This document shows, piece after piece, positions 15,873 to 24,138 of a stretch of DNA of 53,328 nt. Source of the stretch: an uncultured Porphyromonadaceae bacterium (GTDB lineage: Bacteria; Bacteroidota; Bacteroidia; Bacteroidales; Muribaculaceae). The DNA lies in the NCBI GenBank assembly GCA_900540625.1, contig UQGP01000011.1, forward strand, positions 1 to 53,328, given 5' to 3'. Within the stretch, counting starts at the first letter, position 1, and each line of letters begins with the position of its first letter. A model generated the notes under the pieces. It was not told the origin of the DNA and did no database searches. It saw only the letters and a program-made list of their open reading frames with translations. Made by a program: the position numbers and the translations under genes.

Positions 15873-18167
15873 ATGAACAATCAAACCATCAAACTGCTTG
15901 CCGTGGCACTGCTTGTGCCGACCCTGTCGCAAGCACGTCAGATCAGCGGCGTAGTCCTATCCGAGAACGATTCGATTGCCGTCGCGGGCGCCGTTTGCGA
16001 GTTGAATTCCGAGGCCGCCGCGGCACTCAAGACCGTCGGCGATACCAACGGTGCGTTTTCGCTTAATACCCCCGGCAAAAATGCCGCGACACTCAGCATT
16101 ACCGCTGTCGGATACGGGCAGGCCGAAATCGTGATACCCAAGGGCGGCCACGACATCAAAGGCTTGAAGATTTACCTTCCGGACATCAAGACACTCGAGG
16201 CGGTGACCGTCACGGCTACGGCCGCCACGATGCGCAACGGTCGCACCATAGTCTATCCGTCCACGCAAGAGGCTTCGGCGTCCGCCACTTCCGTTGAGTT
16301 GTTTCAAAAACTGCCTCTGCCGGGCCTCACAGCCGACCCCATCAATCGCTCGCTGAGCGTCGACGGCGGGTCTCCTATGATACTTATTGACGGCGTACCC
16401 TCGGCCATGAGCGATGTCAATATGTTGAAGGCCAAAGATATCGAACGTGTCGAGTACTCGCGCGTCACCCCGGCACGTTATGCCGACAAGGGTTACAAAG
16501 GCTTGCTGCAGATTACGCTCAAACGTCGCACCGACGGCGGCAGCATCGAGCTTTGGGCACGCAGCGCCACGGCTACGGCTTTTGTCGACGATCAGGTCAA
16601 TGCCACGTATCACCAGGGTTCGTCGCAGTTCAATCTGTACTTCTACAACTCGTGGCGCAACTATCAGCGCGTCTACGACAATACGACACAAGCATACGTG
16701 GGAGACGACTTCCGCGTAGACCTCGAGACGCACGACCGAAATCCGTTTAATTACGTAATCAATCAACTGCAATTCGGATATACCTACCGTCCCGACAGCA
16801 AGACATTGTTCTCGGCCAAACTCTCCGGTGGCATCAATCCAAGCCGCCGTCGCTATATCAGCTCCACCAAAGACTCGTATGCCGGTGATTACGAGAGCAC
16901 AAGCAAGACAAAAAACAAAAGCACCTCGCCGTCGCTCGACTTGTTCTTCAAACGGGATTTCAATGATGCCAATTCGCTGGAAATACAAGCCGTGGGCACG
17001 CTTCGCTTCGAGGATTACAACCGTCTGAATACATATTACATCGACCCGGCCAACCCACAGAATTACGAGGTCGAAATCGACAATACGCGCCGCTCGCTCA
17101 TCACCGAAATTGCTTATCGGCATAGGTTCGGCAATGCCTCCGAATTGGGCACCGGATTTCAGAACACGCTGTCGCACAGCCGCAACAAGTACATCGGCAC
17201 CGATTACCGCCCCATACTTACCGAGAACAACAACTACGGCTATGTCAATTACAGCTTTACCGTTGATAAGTTCAACTTTTGGCTGGCTTCCGGCGTCAAA
17301 ATCTTCCGGATGGAGAACGGCGAGAACAAGCGCAACTTTGTGCGCAACCTCAGCAACGCCAATATCAGCTGGAATATCAACGACAAATGGGGACTGCAAG
17401 CCAATTTCAGCTACACACCGAGCATCCCCGGCTTGTCCGCACTCACCGACTACGAGCAGCAGACCACGCCCTACCTTATAGACAACGGCAACCCCAACCT
17501 CAAAGTGGCCGAATACTTCAACTACCGACTGATGGCTTCGTTCTCGCACAAGAAGTTTTATGCTTCGCTGACAGCGTATTACAACAATGCGAACAATCCC
17601 CGTACCGACGAATACTTCTACCTCGGCGACAAAAAATTTCTGAGCCAAACAGTCAATTACAAGACAAACGAAGGTGCGGGCGCCTCGCTGCAAATGAAAA
17701 TCAGCGGCATCGCCGGATTCGGCGCCAACGTGCGTCTCGATGTCGATTGGACTCATACACAGGGTACGACTTGGAACAAGAATCTGACGACATTCTATGC
17801 ATACGGCAGTTTTTGGTGGAATCGCGGTCCGTGGACCATCTCCTATTGGCGCAAAATCCCCTGCAAAAATCTCCACGGACCCTATATAGGCAAGGAAGAA
17901 AACGGCGATGGTCTGTCCGTAACCTTCCGTCCCGATAAACACTGGATGCTGCAAGCCGGATGGTGGTACATGTTTGCTCGCGGCACCGAGTATCCCCAAT
18001 GGAACATCTCGACGACCGCTCCGGCGTACGTCGACCGCTATATCAAGGATAACGCCAATATGGTAGTGGTGACTGCAAGCTATACCGCCGACTTCGGCAG
18101 CATCTTCCGCAGCGGCCGCCGCAGCCTCAACAACGCCGACAACTCCTCGTCCATACTGCAACTATAG
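15873..18167 (+). CDS. TonB-dependent-receptor-like outer-membrane beta-barrel protein
   Basis: 764 residues. A short signal peptide (1-20, ending SQA) is followed by a carboxypeptidase-regulatory-like beta sandwich (about 21-110, RQISGVVLSENDS start), a plug-like domain (about 115-225, with VTVTATAATMRNGR and IERVEYSRV) and a long beta-barrel (about 230-764) of alternating aromatic strands. This is the OMP_b-brl_3 type common in Bacteroidota. No SusD-like lipoprotein follows, so it is not a standard SusCD pair; a peptide, metal or signal-related substrate is possible. The AraC regulator 222 bases upstream may control it. Confidence 0.85.
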   Translation: MNNQTIKLLAVALLVPTLSQARQISGVVLSENDSIAVAGAVCELNSEAAAALKTVGDTNGAFSLNTPGKNAATLSITAVGYGQAEIVIPKGGHDIKGLKIYLPDIKTLEAVTVTATAATMRNGRTIVYPSTQEASASATSVELFQKLPLPGLTADPINRSLSVDGGSPMILIDGVPSAMSDVNMLKAKDIERVEYSRVTPARYADKGYKGLLQITLKRRTDGGSIELWARSATATAFVDDQVNATYHQGSSQFNLYFYNSWRNYQRVYDNTTQAYVGDDFRVDLETHDRNPFNYVINQLQFGYTYRPDSKTLFSAKLSGGINPSRRRYISSTKDSYAGDYESTSKTKNKSTSPSLDLFFKRDFNDANSLEIQAVGTLRFEDYNRLNTYYIDPANPQNYEVEIDNTRRSLITEIAYRHRFGNASELGTGFQNTLSHSRNKYIGTDYRPILTENNNYGYVNYSFTVDKFNFWLASGVKIFRMENGENKRNFVRNLSNANISWNINDKWGLQANFSYTPSIPGLSALTDYEQQTTPYLIDNGNPNLKVAEYFNYRLMASFSHKKFYASLTAYYNNANNPRTDEYFYLGDKKFLSQTVNYKTNEGAGASLQMKISGIAGFGANVRLDVDWTHTQGTTWNKNLTTFYAYGSFWWNRGPWTISYWRKIPCKNLHGPYIGKEENGDGLSVTFRPDKHWMLQAGWWYMFARGTEYPQWNISTTAPAYVDRYIKDNANMVVVTASYTADFGSIFRSGRRSLNNADNSSSILQL

Positions 18168-18188
18168 CGGCTGAAGCCGATTCAGCAT

Positions 18189-18227
18189 AAGGCGCACCCT
18201 GTCGTAAAAGTCGATAGAGCGCGCCTT
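18189..18227 (+). terminator. Hairpin after the outer-membrane barrel gene
   Basis: AAGGCGC (18189-18195) pairs with GCGCCTT (18221-18227) around a 25-base loop, 22 bases after the stop codon, with TTTGCGTTATTT downstream. Confidence 0.5.
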
Positions 18228-18333
18228 TGCGTTATTTAACATTTTGTTGATGGCCAAAAAGTCCTACATGTCAAAAAAATATGCTAAATTGGCAAGTCAA
18301 ACGAACCTTCCCACAGAAACACCGAAAACCTGT

Positions 18334-20787
18334 ATGAAACGAATCTTTACACTGGCCTTGGGCGCGACATTTGCGCTTAGCGCTTTTGCCGAGCAGGATC
18401 ATATAAGCCTGCTTGGAGTGGACTATACCGTGGACACGCTGTTCCACGCCAAAGTCGGCCCGGGCACCACTCAGACACAGCTGCGACTCGAAGGTCCCAG
18501 CCCCCTCAACGTGTTCTATCTCACCGTCGATTGTACGACCCCCGGCGTCACCATACGCGCCGTGAGCGGTACGGACAAGGTGGCCGGAACATCCCGTACC
18601 TCCGTGATGGCTCAGAACAAATCGACGGACGGATTGCAGTATTTTGCCGGTACCAACGGCGACTTCTACTGGACCAGCGGTACCGCCACCAACGGTACGT
18701 CCAAGGTGGGCACGCCCACGCACTCTTTTGTCGTCGAAAACGAGCCTTTCCTGACCTTCAACGAGGGCTGTCAGTTTATATATGACACCAACGGAGTGCC
18801 GCACGTGCAGTATATCAACTACTACACCGGTACGGCCGAGTGCGGCGACAAGACCACGTCTTTCAAGGGTATCAACGACCCGGCCGGCGTTGCTGACGGC
18901 CTGACGCTGTATACCTCGCGCTTCTGGGGTAGCACCAACCAAAACGACCGCGCCGGCAATTGCTACGAGGTCACGGCCAAACTTGCGGACGGCGAGACGT
19001 TCGTTGCCGGCGGAAAATTCACAATCGTTGTAACCTCCGAGGCCAATACCGATGGCGATACCACTATTCCGGCTGACGGCTTCGTACTCCATGGCCGCGG
19101 TGGCACATCTACGGGCAATACCGGCGCCGCCGATTTCGTTAAGGGCCTCAAGGTAGGCGACGTCATCACCCTCGACAACGTCATCCTCGATGAGAGCGGT
19201 CAGCGCTTGTATCCGCGCACCGTTATCTCGGGCAGCAGCAAGAATGTAGGCCTGGGTGAGACCATCACCATAGAAGATGCGGCACGCCATCCGCGCACAT
19301 GTCTGGGCTACACCAAAGACCGCAAGCAAGTCATAATGATGGTGGTTGACGGCCGCACCAGCGCCAGTGCAGGCATATCTATCCCGGCACTCGGCGATGT
19401 GATGCGCTATGCCGGAGCTTATGAGGCTGTGAATATAGATGGTGGCGGCTCGTCTACGCTGTATACTCAGGCTCTGGGCATCCGCAACCACTGCAGCGAC
19501 GGCAGCGAAAGATCTGTCTCCAATGCAATTTTCGCCGTGCTCGAAGCCCCCGAAGACGACGAAATTGCCGAGCTGCAATTCTCCGACTGGACGGTCAAGA
19601 TTCCGTCCCTGGCCGTATATACCCCCGTGATATACGCCTACAACAAGTACGGCAAGCTGATCAACGCCGACTATAAGGACTTCACCCTCGAATGTCCCGC
19701 CGGCCTTGGCGAAATCATTAACGACGGACACTCGCTGATGTCCAGCGAGGTAACCACCTCGGGCGTGCTCACCGTCACCTCGGCCAACGGCGTCAAAGCC
19801 ACCGTCAATGTCTTCCTGACCGGAACCAAGGACATTACCGCCAAATACGAGACCGTAGTGCTCAACAAGACCCGCAAATGGGAGGCAGAAATCGAGACAT
19901 CTTCCACCGGCGCAAGCAAGATGCCCTTGGCATCGCGCTCGATGACCTGGACCTCGGCCGACGCTTCCGTAGCCACCGTTACACCCGAAGGTCTGGTTAC
20001 GCCCGTGGCCAACGGCGAGACCGTTATCACCGGCGTTCGCGGCGAAATCACGGTCAATATCAACGTCAAAGTTCAGATAGCCGGATCGAAGGTAGCTCCC
20101 GCCGACCGCCTTATGCGCGTGGCCGATTGGAAGACCACCAATATCGGTATGACCTCCGTAGCCCTTACGCCCAACGAAAACGGCGCCAACGTGGACTACG
20201 TCATCAAGAGCACTCGCGGCGCCCGTATCTCGGTGCTTCCCGAAGCCGACATCTTCAGCCATCCCCAGAGCGTACGCGTACGCCTCAATCCCGGCACCGC
20301 CAAGATTACGGACGTTACCGTGACCCTGAAGGCCAATAACGCCTCCGGCATCGTTTCCAAGAAATTCACCGACGTCAAGGCCGGCGAAATGAACACTTAC
20401 GAAATGCCTATCGCCGAATACTTCGACGAAAGCGATATAGGTATCTACCCCATCCGCTTTGTCTCCGTAGCTGTGGGCATCGGCGGCAAGACCAAGACCG
20501 ACTACCACGTCGAAATCCCCGGCATCGAAGCCGTGTATGACGAATCGACCCTCTCGGTAGACGACATCAAGGCCGACGCAGCCGAAGGCAACGACAGCCG
20601 CTTCTTCAGCGTCAACGGCGACATCGTGACGGTATCCGCACCCGCCGACATCGTAATCGTCGATGCCGCAGGTCGCACCATTGCCGCCTACAACGGCGTG
20701 ACCAATGTAACGCTGCCCAAGGGTGTCGCTGTGGTCAGCGCCACGACAGCCGACGGCACCGTACACGCCCTCAAGGTGGTACGCTGA
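18334..20787 (+). CDS. Exported phosphodiester glycosidase (NAGPA-domain) protein, copy 1
   Basis: 817 residues from the ATG at 18334, chosen because MKRIFTLALGATFALSAFAE is a clean signal peptide; earlier in-frame ATGs give no sensible N-terminus. The NAGPA/phosphodiester glycosidase domain covers about residues 60-410, with MVVDGRTSASAGIS and the signature NIDGGGSSTLY. A Big_2-like immunoglobulin fold follows (about 490-620, TWTSADASVATVTPEG). The C-terminus (about 755-817) ends in a beta-rich tail with DAAGRTIAAYNG and ALKVVR, like a type IX secretion sorting domain. The enzyme class removes GlcNAc or a similar sugar from phosphodiesters. From 19531 to the end the DNA is identical to the paralogue at 24139-26604, while the 5' half has diverged. 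Confidence 0.88.
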   Translation: MKRIFTLALGATFALSAFAEQDHISLLGVDYTVDTLFHAKVGPGTTQTQLRLEGPSPLNVFYLTVDCTTPGVTIRAVSGTDKVAGTSRTSVMAQNKSTDGLQYFAGTNGDFYWTSGTATNGTSKVGTPTHSFVVENEPFLTFNEGCQFIYDTNGVPHVQYINYYTGTAECGDKTTSFKGINDPAGVADGLTLYTSRFWGSTNQNDRAGNCYEVTAKLADGETFVAGGKFTIVVTSEANTDGDTTIPADGFVLHGRGGTSTGNTGAADFVKGLKVGDVITLDNVILDESGQRLYPRTVISGSSKNVGLGETITIEDAARHPRTCLGYTKDRKQVIMMVVDGRTSASAGISIPALGDVMRYAGAYEAVNIDGGGSSTLYTQALGIRNHCSDGSERSVSNAIFAVLEAPEDDEIAELQFSDWTVKIPSLAVYTPVIYAYNKYGKLINADYKDFTLECPAGLGEIINDGHSLMSSEVTTSGVLTVTSANGVKATVNVFLTGTKDITAKYETVVLNKTRKWEAEIETSSTGASKMPLASRSMTWTSADASVATVTPEGLVTPVANGETVITGVRGEITVNINVKVQIAGSKVAPADRLMRVADWKTTNIGMTSVALTPNENGANVDYVIKSTRGARISVLPEADIFSHPQSVRVRLNPGTAKITDVTVTLKANNASGIVSKKFTDVKAGEMNTYEMPIAEYFDESDIGIYPIRFVSVAVGIGGKTKTDYHVEIPGIEAVYDESTLSVDDIKADAAEGNDSRFFSVNGDIVTVSAPADIVIVDAAGRTIAAYNGVTNVTLPKGVAVVSATTADGTVHALKVVR

Positions 20788-20789
20788 TT
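19531..20789 (+). repeat. 1,259-base direct repeat, copy A
   Basis: Identical by line-by-line reading to 25348-26606, offset 5,817 bases. It starts inside the NAGPA coding sequence near codon 400 and ends two bases after the stop codon. Third-codon positions are identical too, so it reflects recent duplication or gene conversion rather than protein-level selection. Confidence 0.9.
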
Positions 20790-20811
20790 GTAATTCACGA
20801 ACTTAAAAAAA

Positions 20812-20849
20812 CGCACCCCGAAAGTCGAGAACAAGGCTTTCGGGGTGCG
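20812..20849 (+). terminator. Terminator of NAGPA copy 1
   Basis: CGCACCCCGAAAG (20812-20824) pairs perfectly with CTTTCGGGGTGCG (20837-20849), 24 bases after the stop. An A-tract precedes the stem, so it could also act on the minus strand. Confidence 0.75.
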
Positions 20850-20905
20850 CTATGTATAATCGGAAGGGTGCTACGTCTGTATGGCGTCGAGAGTAATGAA
20901 ACGAA

Positions 20906-20955
20906 GCCTGCCGATGAGCCGACCTCGTGGACGAGGGTGGGGCGCATCGGCAGGC
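20906..20955 (-). terminator. Terminator of the 55-residue small gene
   Basis: GCCTGCCGATG (20906-20916) pairs perfectly with CATCGGCAGGC (20945-20955). On the minus strand it begins 21 bases after the stop at 20977 and is followed by TTCGTTTCATT. Confidence 0.6.
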
Positions 20956-20976
20956 GTTTGGTTTTGTCGTGGACTG

Positions 20977-21144
20977 TCAGTTGGCGACGATGCCGGGAAA
21001 TCCTGCAACGGGAGTGTATGCCCGTGCAAATTGTCGTATCAGTTCGACAGTCTCTTTGCGAAGGCCGCTGCGACGTGCGCGGCCGGAAGTTTTGGCGGGT
21101 TGAGCCACCATAGTGTTCTGGGTGTAGTTTTGTTTCATAGGCAT
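20977..21144 (-). CDS. Small basic protein, 55 residues, unknown function
   Basis: Reading the minus strand from the ATG at 21144 gives 55 codons and a TGA at 20977; an in-frame ATG at 21138 is an alternative start. The product has a Lys/Arg-rich middle (SGRARRSGLRKE) and a C-terminal amphipathic stretch (VELIRQFARAYTPVAG) ending GIVAN. It lacks a signal peptide and a membrane segment. Support is the codon pattern, similar to chromosomal neighbours, and a perfect hairpin terminator placed just behind the stop. It lies in the 850-base gap between NAGPA copy 1 and the ECF sigma factor, on the opposite strand to both. No function is assigned. Confidence 0.55.
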   Translation of the reverse strand: MPMKQNYTQNTMVAQPAKTSGRARRSGLRKETVELIRQFARAYTPVAGFPGIVAN

Positions 21145-21640
21145 GTATCTGAGTTTGGTGTCTGCTTATGTTCGGTGTCTTGTTTAGTTGTCTTGTTTAT
21201 ATGTAGAGGTGCGCCGCGGTGAGGCGCTTGTGTCACATCGGTATAGAGATAACGCAAGATACGGATGTTTTATTACATCTTCGCCCTCAAAAAATATGAT
21301 AGCAGCCGAATGTGCTTTCAAAAAGGTGCCTTCAGAGATGATGCGCTGCGGTCGTAATCCCTGCTTCCTTGAGACAAAGAGTAACGCCGAGATGCCTCGG
21401 GTATTGTTTTGACTGATGTTAAATAAGGTTAAATATTTATTTTCTTGATGCCTTGCTTTTGTCTGTGTAGGATAAATGCTGTAACTTTGCCCGAAATGCC
21501 GCGCTGCAGGCCGGGTGTCCGGCGGGCCGTGCGGATGAAGAAAGAAACGTAACAATAACCCATAGAATCAACTTATTAATAAAGTATTGCCTATCGAAAC
21601 ACTGCTACTCTATTAGAACTAAATAAGACAAATCAGTAGA
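21145..21640. other. Intergenic region upstream of the ECF sigma factor
   Basis: Contains the sigma-factor promoter (21457-21489) and a leader of about 145 bases. Between 21200 and 21420 short frames exist on both strands, but none has a domain or start signal. A palindrome, GATGTaataaaACATC on the minus strand (plus-strand 21264-21280 region), might be an operator. Nothing else is supported. Confidence 0.5.
21457..21489 (+). promoter_or_regulatory. Promoter of the ECF sigma factor gene
   Basis: TTTTG (21457-21461), 20 bases, TAACTTTG (21482-21489), a close match to the Bacteroidota housekeeping promoter. The gene is therefore probably transcribed by the primary sigma factor, with a leader of about 145 bases. 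Confidence 0.7.
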
Positions 21641-22237
21641 ATGCAGAAATTTCGGAAACTGACTGATGACCAGTTGGTGTCAGCATTTGCCGCAGGGGAC
21701 AATCAAGCTTTTGATGCCCTTTTGGGACGGCACGAGACACGTCTGTACAATTATATATTGCGTGTCATACGTGACGAGGATTTGGCAAACGACTTTTTCC
21801 AGGAGACTTTTGTCAAGGTAATCACGACCATCAAGCAGGGTCGGTATACGCCTGACGGCAAATTTGCCTCGTGGCTGACTCGTATCGCGCACAACATTAT
21901 GATAGACCACTACCGTGCCGATCGCGGCTATGCCGTGGTCAGCGCCGACGGTATGTCCGAGGACAAAAACCTGCTCAATCGTATGGAGCTGGCCGAAGAA
22001 AATATCGAAGATCTTCTGATAGCCAAGACTATACGTGAGGATGTGCGCGCCATGATACGTCGTCTGCCTCGCGAGCAGCGTCAAGTGCTGGCTATGCGCT
22101 ACTATCGCGACTTGTCTTTCAAGGAGATAGCCGAACGAACCGGCGTAAGCATCAATACCGCTCTCGGACGTATGCGTTACGCCATCATCAACCTCCGTCG
22201 ATATATCGAAGAGTCGCGCATAGTCCTCACCAAATGA
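21641..22237 (+). CDS. RNA polymerase sigma factor, ECF-type (sigma-70 family)
   Basis: 198 residues. Region 2 (about 25-95) includes LANDFFQETFVKVI and the DNA-contacting WLTRIAHNIMIDHYR. Region 4 (about 135-190) has LPREQRQVLAMRYY and the helix-turn-helix SFKEIAERTGVSINTALGR. There is no region 1.1 or 3, so it is an ECF-type factor that would redirect RNA polymerase to a small regulon. No anti-sigma factor gene (FecR or zinc-binding) follows; the next gene on this strand is an exported protein 334 bases away. The two NAGPA genes and that exported protein lack clear TAnnTTTG promoters and could be its targets, an inference only. Confidence 0.9.
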   Translation: MQKFRKLTDDQLVSAFAAGDNQAFDALLGRHETRLYNYILRVIRDEDLANDFFQETFVKVITTIKQGRYTPDGKFASWLTRIAHNIMIDHYRADRGYAVVSADGMSEDKNLLNRMELAEENIEDLLIAKTIREDVRAMIRRLPREQRQVLAMRYYRDLSFKEIAERTGVSINTALGRMRYAIINLRRYIEESRIVLTK

Positions 22238-22293
22238 CAACTGCTTCGAGGAGACATTTGTAGGATTTAACACGGATATAAACAAAATGACAC

Positions 22294-22329
22294 AAGCGGC
22301 GTCCCGAACGAATACGGGATGCCGCTTTT
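22294..22329 (+). terminator. Terminator of the ECF sigma factor gene
   Basis: AAGCGGCGTCCCG (22294-22306) pairs with CGGGATGCCGCTT (22315-22327) with one G-T type mismatch, and TTTTA follows. It lies 56 bases after the stop. Confidence 0.75.
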
Positions 22330-22571
22330 AGCACAATTTAATATTTTTTTAGGTTGTTAAAACGGCGCTATGTCGGAAATTAGTGCTAATTTAGCGGCGT
22401 GAAAGCGTATGCACCGAAACGGCCGATCGGCCTGATGAAGTCAAGCCTTGCGACAGAGTGGTGTACACGTGTTTCTTGGCATACACATAGATGCTTCGGC
22501 ACGGAAGCGTATGCACAACCGATAATAACAATTTGAATATTCATCTACTAACCCTAAAAAAACAGAACCGC
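22330..22571 (+). other. Leader region of the exported protein gene
   Basis: No gene and no good TAnnTTTG match. AT-rich tracts (22331-22350) and TAATTTAG at 22387-22394 are the nearest to promoter elements. The absence of a standard promoter fits control by an alternative sigma factor, but this is speculative. Confidence 0.35.
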
Positions 22572-24023
22572 ATGAAAAAGATTTTACTTCTTGCGACTAT
22601 GGCGCTGGCATCATCGTCTGCCTTCGCTGTAACAGACGGGGCCACTTACGAAACAATCGACGGCCTCGAGTGTAAAAATATGTGGATAGCCGACCGCTTC
22701 CACAACAACTACGACTTCGCTCGCTACACCTTTATGCAGATGGGTACTCGCGCTCGTACTGCTTGTATCGCCAAGCTGGGTGACAAGAACGAAGACATCA
22801 AGATTCTCGTAGGCTGGTCTCACACTATGACCGAGGGCGAAAGCTCCAACGACTACGCTAAGATTGTTGTCATCAACTTCCTTACCGGTAAGGAAGAGCG
22901 TGTTCTCCAATGCACATACCAAGGCAAGCCCATCACCGGCCAACTTTGCGCCAACCAAATCGGTTGCGACTCCTACGGCCACGTATGGATTGCAGGTTAT
23001 CTGTCCTCCACCGTCAAGATGACAGGCGAAGGCAAGGATGCCCAACCCACCGGATGCAACGCACAGCGCGTATATCAAGTGAATATGGAAACCGGCGAAT
23101 GCACCATCGTCAATGACTTCGCACTTGGCGAAGACGACTGGAGCGCAACCAACGCCGGCCGTATCGACTACTGCAGCCTCGTAGGTGACGTTACCTTGCA
23201 GGAAGCTCCCTGTGTATACATGGCCGCTGTCAACGGTACAGCAGCTCCCGTTTACGGTTTCCGCGCCGAGCAGGGTGCCACAGGCGATGACGCATGGCAG
23301 CCTCTGATGAACGACGGCTCGTACTACGCTCAGAACTTCGAAGAAACCTATCCCGAAGGTAAGGCTTCGTGGAGCTACGCTCCCACCGCTGCCATCGTTA
23401 AGGACGAAGACTTCTCCGGTCAACTGTTCTACATCGACGGCTTCACAACCTATCCCACACTGTACAACACCACCGGTGGCATCGTTGACAGCTTCAAGAA
23501 TGCTCCCGCCGAACTGGCTCCCCTGGATGCCGGTACAAACGGTGTAGCCGAATTCAACCTGGCTGACAAAGACTTCATCGTATACTCCATGAACCAGTAC
23601 AACAAGGCTGACGAAAAGACCGGTGTTGTTTGCGGCGCTCGTATCGCTCAACTCGGCGAAGGCCAGTCCTTCGACGGTATGAAGGAAATGTGGGTTATCC
23701 CCGGAAATCAGGGCCTCGGTGACACCTCCGACGGTGGCACACGTTACCACGGTCTTGACGCTGTTCACATCACTGACCCCAACGGTATGGACGGTGTATT
23801 CGTGCTGACCTTCAAATGCTACAACGGTCTTGCCGTATATCAGGTTGCTCCCGAAGGCTATCAGACTCCCGGCGGTGTCAGCGACATCACTGTTGACGAC
23901 AACAACAACGCCCCCGTGCAGTACTTCAACCTCAACGGTGTAGAAGTTAACGCCAACAACCTTACTCCCGGTATCTATCTGACTCGTCAGGGCGACAAGG
24001 GTGGTAAAGTTATCGTTAAATAA
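22572..24023 (+). CDS. Exported protein with type IX-like C-terminal sorting domain, function unknown
   Basis: 483 residues from the ATG at 22572; the signal peptide is MKKILLLATMALASSSAFA. The mature protein is rich in aromatic residues and Gly/Asp and looks like a beta-propeller or similar beta fold (for example VGWSHTMTEG and GHVWIAGYLSS), without a family I recognise. The C-terminus (about 425-483) has VQYFNLNGVEVNANNL, TPGIYLTRQGDKGGK and VIVK, the pattern of a type IX secretion sorting domain. Codon choice is strongly biased toward a small set (GGT, ATC, AAG), which suggests high expression. It lies between the ECF sigma factor and NAGPA copy 2, with a strong terminator after it. Confidence 0.75.
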   Translation: MKKILLLATMALASSSAFAVTDGATYETIDGLECKNMWIADRFHNNYDFARYTFMQMGTRARTACIAKLGDKNEDIKILVGWSHTMTEGESSNDYAKIVVINFLTGKEERVLQCTYQGKPITGQLCANQIGCDSYGHVWIAGYLSSTVKMTGEGKDAQPTGCNAQRVYQVNMETGECTIVNDFALGEDDWSATNAGRIDYCSLVGDVTLQEAPCVYMAAVNGTAAPVYGFRAEQGATGDDAWQPLMNDGSYYAQNFEETYPEGKASWSYAPTAAIVKDEDFSGQLFYIDGFTTYPTLYNTTGGIVDSFKNAPAELAPLDAGTNGVAEFNLADKDFIVYSMNQYNKADEKTGVVCGARIAQLGEGQSFDGMKEMWVIPGNQGLGDTSDGGTRYHGLDAVHITDPNGMDGVFVLTFKCYNGLAVYQVAPEGYQTPGGVSDITVDDNNNAPVQYFNLNGVEVNANNLTPGIYLTRQGDKGGKVIVK

Positions 24024-24048
24024 TACAGACGACAATTCACGACCATAA

Positions 24049-24086
24049 GAAGGGGGAGTGGCGGTATGCCCCTCCCCCCTCTTTTT
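24049..24086 (+). terminator. Rho-independent terminator of the exported protein gene
   Basis: AGGGGGAGtGG (from 24051) pairs with the complementary CC-CTCCCCCCT (to 24080), with one bulge, followed by CTTTTTA. It lies about 27 bases after the stop. Confidence 0.75.
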
Positions 24087-24138
24087 ATTCGGGCAAAGAC
24101 TTACAACCCATCAAAAACACATAACAACGATTATAATT

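Noticed and set aside
15957..18161. A 734-codon minus-strand frame opposite the outer-membrane barrel gene
   Set aside because: Antisense shadow of a clear TonB-receptor-like protein; no family features.
18911..18923. 11-base match (ACCTCGCGCTT) between the Cas12a-like spacer and NAGPA copy 1
   Set aside because: Expected about 0.5 times by chance in a window this size, does not cover the seed from the first spacer base and has no TTTV PAM (CGCT-type context).
20868..21222. Plus-strand frames of 81 and 113 codons after NAGPA copy 1
   Set aside because: They cross the terminator hairpins and are antisense to the small minus-strand gene; no start context or domain.
22611..24035. A 474-codon minus-strand frame opposite the exported protein
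   Set aside because: Strong codon bias of the plus-strand gene removes antisense stops; no signal peptide or domain in the minus-strand product.
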